Source: Verrucomicrobiales bacterium
GTDB lineage: Bacteria; Verrucomicrobiota; Verrucomicrobiia; Limisphaerales; UBA1100
Direction of reading: 5' to 3'
DNA length: 6,473 bases
Assembly: GCA_003517285.1 (NCBI GenBank)
Contig: DPAW01000379.1
Location: 1 to 6,473, forward strand
Shown: one piece after another, positions 6,137-6,473 of the stretch
How the letters are laid out: every line of letters starts with the position of its first letter
How positions within the stretch are numbered: position 1 is the stretch's first letter
Notes under the pieces: model-generated
The model's input: only the letters and a program-made list of their open reading frames with translations
Database searches by the model: none
What the model was told of the DNA's origin: nothing
Position numbers and translations under genes: made by a program

Positions 6137-6263
6137 TTTATGACGCCGGCGGTCTAATTCATCTTTTGAATCATTTAAATTAAAATGGTGCATGATAAGT
6201 TTGACCTAAATGACACCTTGTTAAGTTGTTGTTTTAGTTTTTTTGAAATAGTCTTTCTCCCAA

Positions 6264-6473
6264 ATGGAAAGATACTTTCTTCTGACAGTCTTACTGATGG
6301 GCGGTTTCGGTTGTAATAAATCGAGCAATATTTCGGGGAACTCACAGTCTCAAAAATTATCCAATATAGAAAAAAGTGGAATATGTATAATGACCTTTAA
6401 CACAAAATGGCTTTTGGCGAGCGCGGAACAAGCTCAAAGGTTAAAGGGGAAGGGGATATGGGGGCTGGAGGAT
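6264..6473 (+). CDS. Lipoprotein with probable endonuclease/exonuclease/phosphatase (EEP) domain, N-terminal part
   Basis: The frame opens with ATG at 6264 and stays open to the right edge (70 residues visible). MERYFLLTVLLMGGFGC is a lipoprotein signal with a GFGC lipobox (Cys17). A Ser/Asn/Gln-rich linker follows (NKSSNISGNSQSQKLSNIEK), then GICIMTFNTKWLLAS at about residues 39-53. A strand of the form I-x-x-FN-x-x-W-L directly after the linker is how EEP-family domains (DNase I/exonuclease III/sphingomyelinase fold) commonly begin, the Asn being an active-site residue. If this holds, the product is a surface or periplasmic phosphodiesterase or nuclease; the metal-binding Glu and the HD/SDH motifs would lie beyond the window and cannot be checked. 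No clear ribosome-binding site precedes the ATG. The lipoprotein call is fairly firm; the EEP call is moderate. Confidence 0.7.
   Translation, partial: MERYFLLTVLLMGGFGCNKSSNISGNSQSQKLSNIEKSGICIMTFNTKWLLASAEQAQRLKGKGIWGLED

Larger units (their letters stand above)
5973..6263. other. AT-rich intergenic region between divergent prepilin and lipoprotein genes
   Basis: About 290 nt with no supported gene. Promoters for both divergent genes should lie here. A TTGACC at 6201-6206 resembles a -35 box for the right-hand gene, but no good -10 box stands 16-18 nt away, and no convincing sigma-70 or sigma-54 promoter was found for the prepilin. The region has an 8-bp palindrome, ATCATGAT (6079-6086), and a 10-bp inverted repeat listed separately. 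The longest + strand frame (ATG at 6185) overlaps the lipoprotein gene and looks accidental. Confidence 0.6.

Noticed and set aside
5977..6222. 9-bp direct repeat caccttgtt at 5977-5985 and 6214-6222
   Set aside because: The left copy contains the prepilin ribosome-binding site on the - strand; the right copy has no well-placed start codon, so the match is probably chance.
6201..6229. TTGACC as a -35 promoter box for the right-hand lipoprotein gene
   Set aside because: There is no acceptable -10 hexamer at normal spacing; the closest, TTAAGT, is only 14 nt away.
6185..6314. Short + strand frame of ~43 codons from ATG at 6185
   Set aside because: It overlaps the lipoprotein start in another frame, has no ribosome-binding site and no recognisable features.

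Overview
The window looks like chromosomal DNA of a member of the Planctomycetes-Verrucomicrobia-Chlamydiae (PVC) superphylum, most likely a verrucomicrobium of the Pedosphaera/Limisphaerales kind. This is inferred from the gene repertoire: a C-terminal blue-copper domain of the type often attached to large PVC dehydrogenase/heme-binding proteins, an exported FG-GAP/VCBS repeat protein, a secreted acetyl-xylan-esterase-like hydrolase, an SGNH hydrolase, and a long type-II-secretion-like prepilin whose N-terminus reads KGFTLIELLVVIAIIGILAS. No rRNA, tRNA, CRISPR array, transposase or integrase is visible.

Left part (1-4490, GC-rich). The 3' end of a copper-binding protein (+) converges with an SGNH hydrolase (-); their stop codons are 2 nt apart. 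The SGNH gene is divergent from, and only about 40 nt away from, a three-gene + strand run: exported FG-GAP repeat protein (1010-2212), secreted alpha/beta hydrolase (2249-3430), and a protein with zinc-phospholipase-C-like His/Asp motifs (3435-4490). Gaps of 36 and 4 nt suggest one operon. Several products carry export signals, which fits a periplasmic or surface role, possibly in breaking down polymers, but no substrate can be read from the sequence.

Junction (4491-4752). Just after the third gene lies a headless second copy of the hydrolase's last 70 codons. It aligns without gaps to the intact gene's 3' end but with many silent differences, so it is the remnant of an old paralogue rather than a fresh duplication. 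A long interrupted hairpin overlaps the end of this remnant and separates it from the convergent genes to the right.

Right part (4753-6473, clearly more AT-rich). On the - strand a prepilin-like protein (5972-4935) is followed 3 nt later by a very small, highly acidic lipoprotein gene (4931-4767, 54 aa). A roughly 290-nt AT-rich intergenic stretch with a 10-bp inverted repeat separates the prepilin from a + strand gene that runs off the window: a lipoprotein whose first residues after the signal resemble the start of an endonuclease/exonuclease/phosphatase domain. The composition shift and the truncated paralogue suggest a rearrangement boundary near 4490-4740.

No clearly new multi-gene system is evident. 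The points most worth following are the truncated paralogue, the small acidic lipoprotein coupled to the prepilin, and the hydrolase/PLC-like gene pair.
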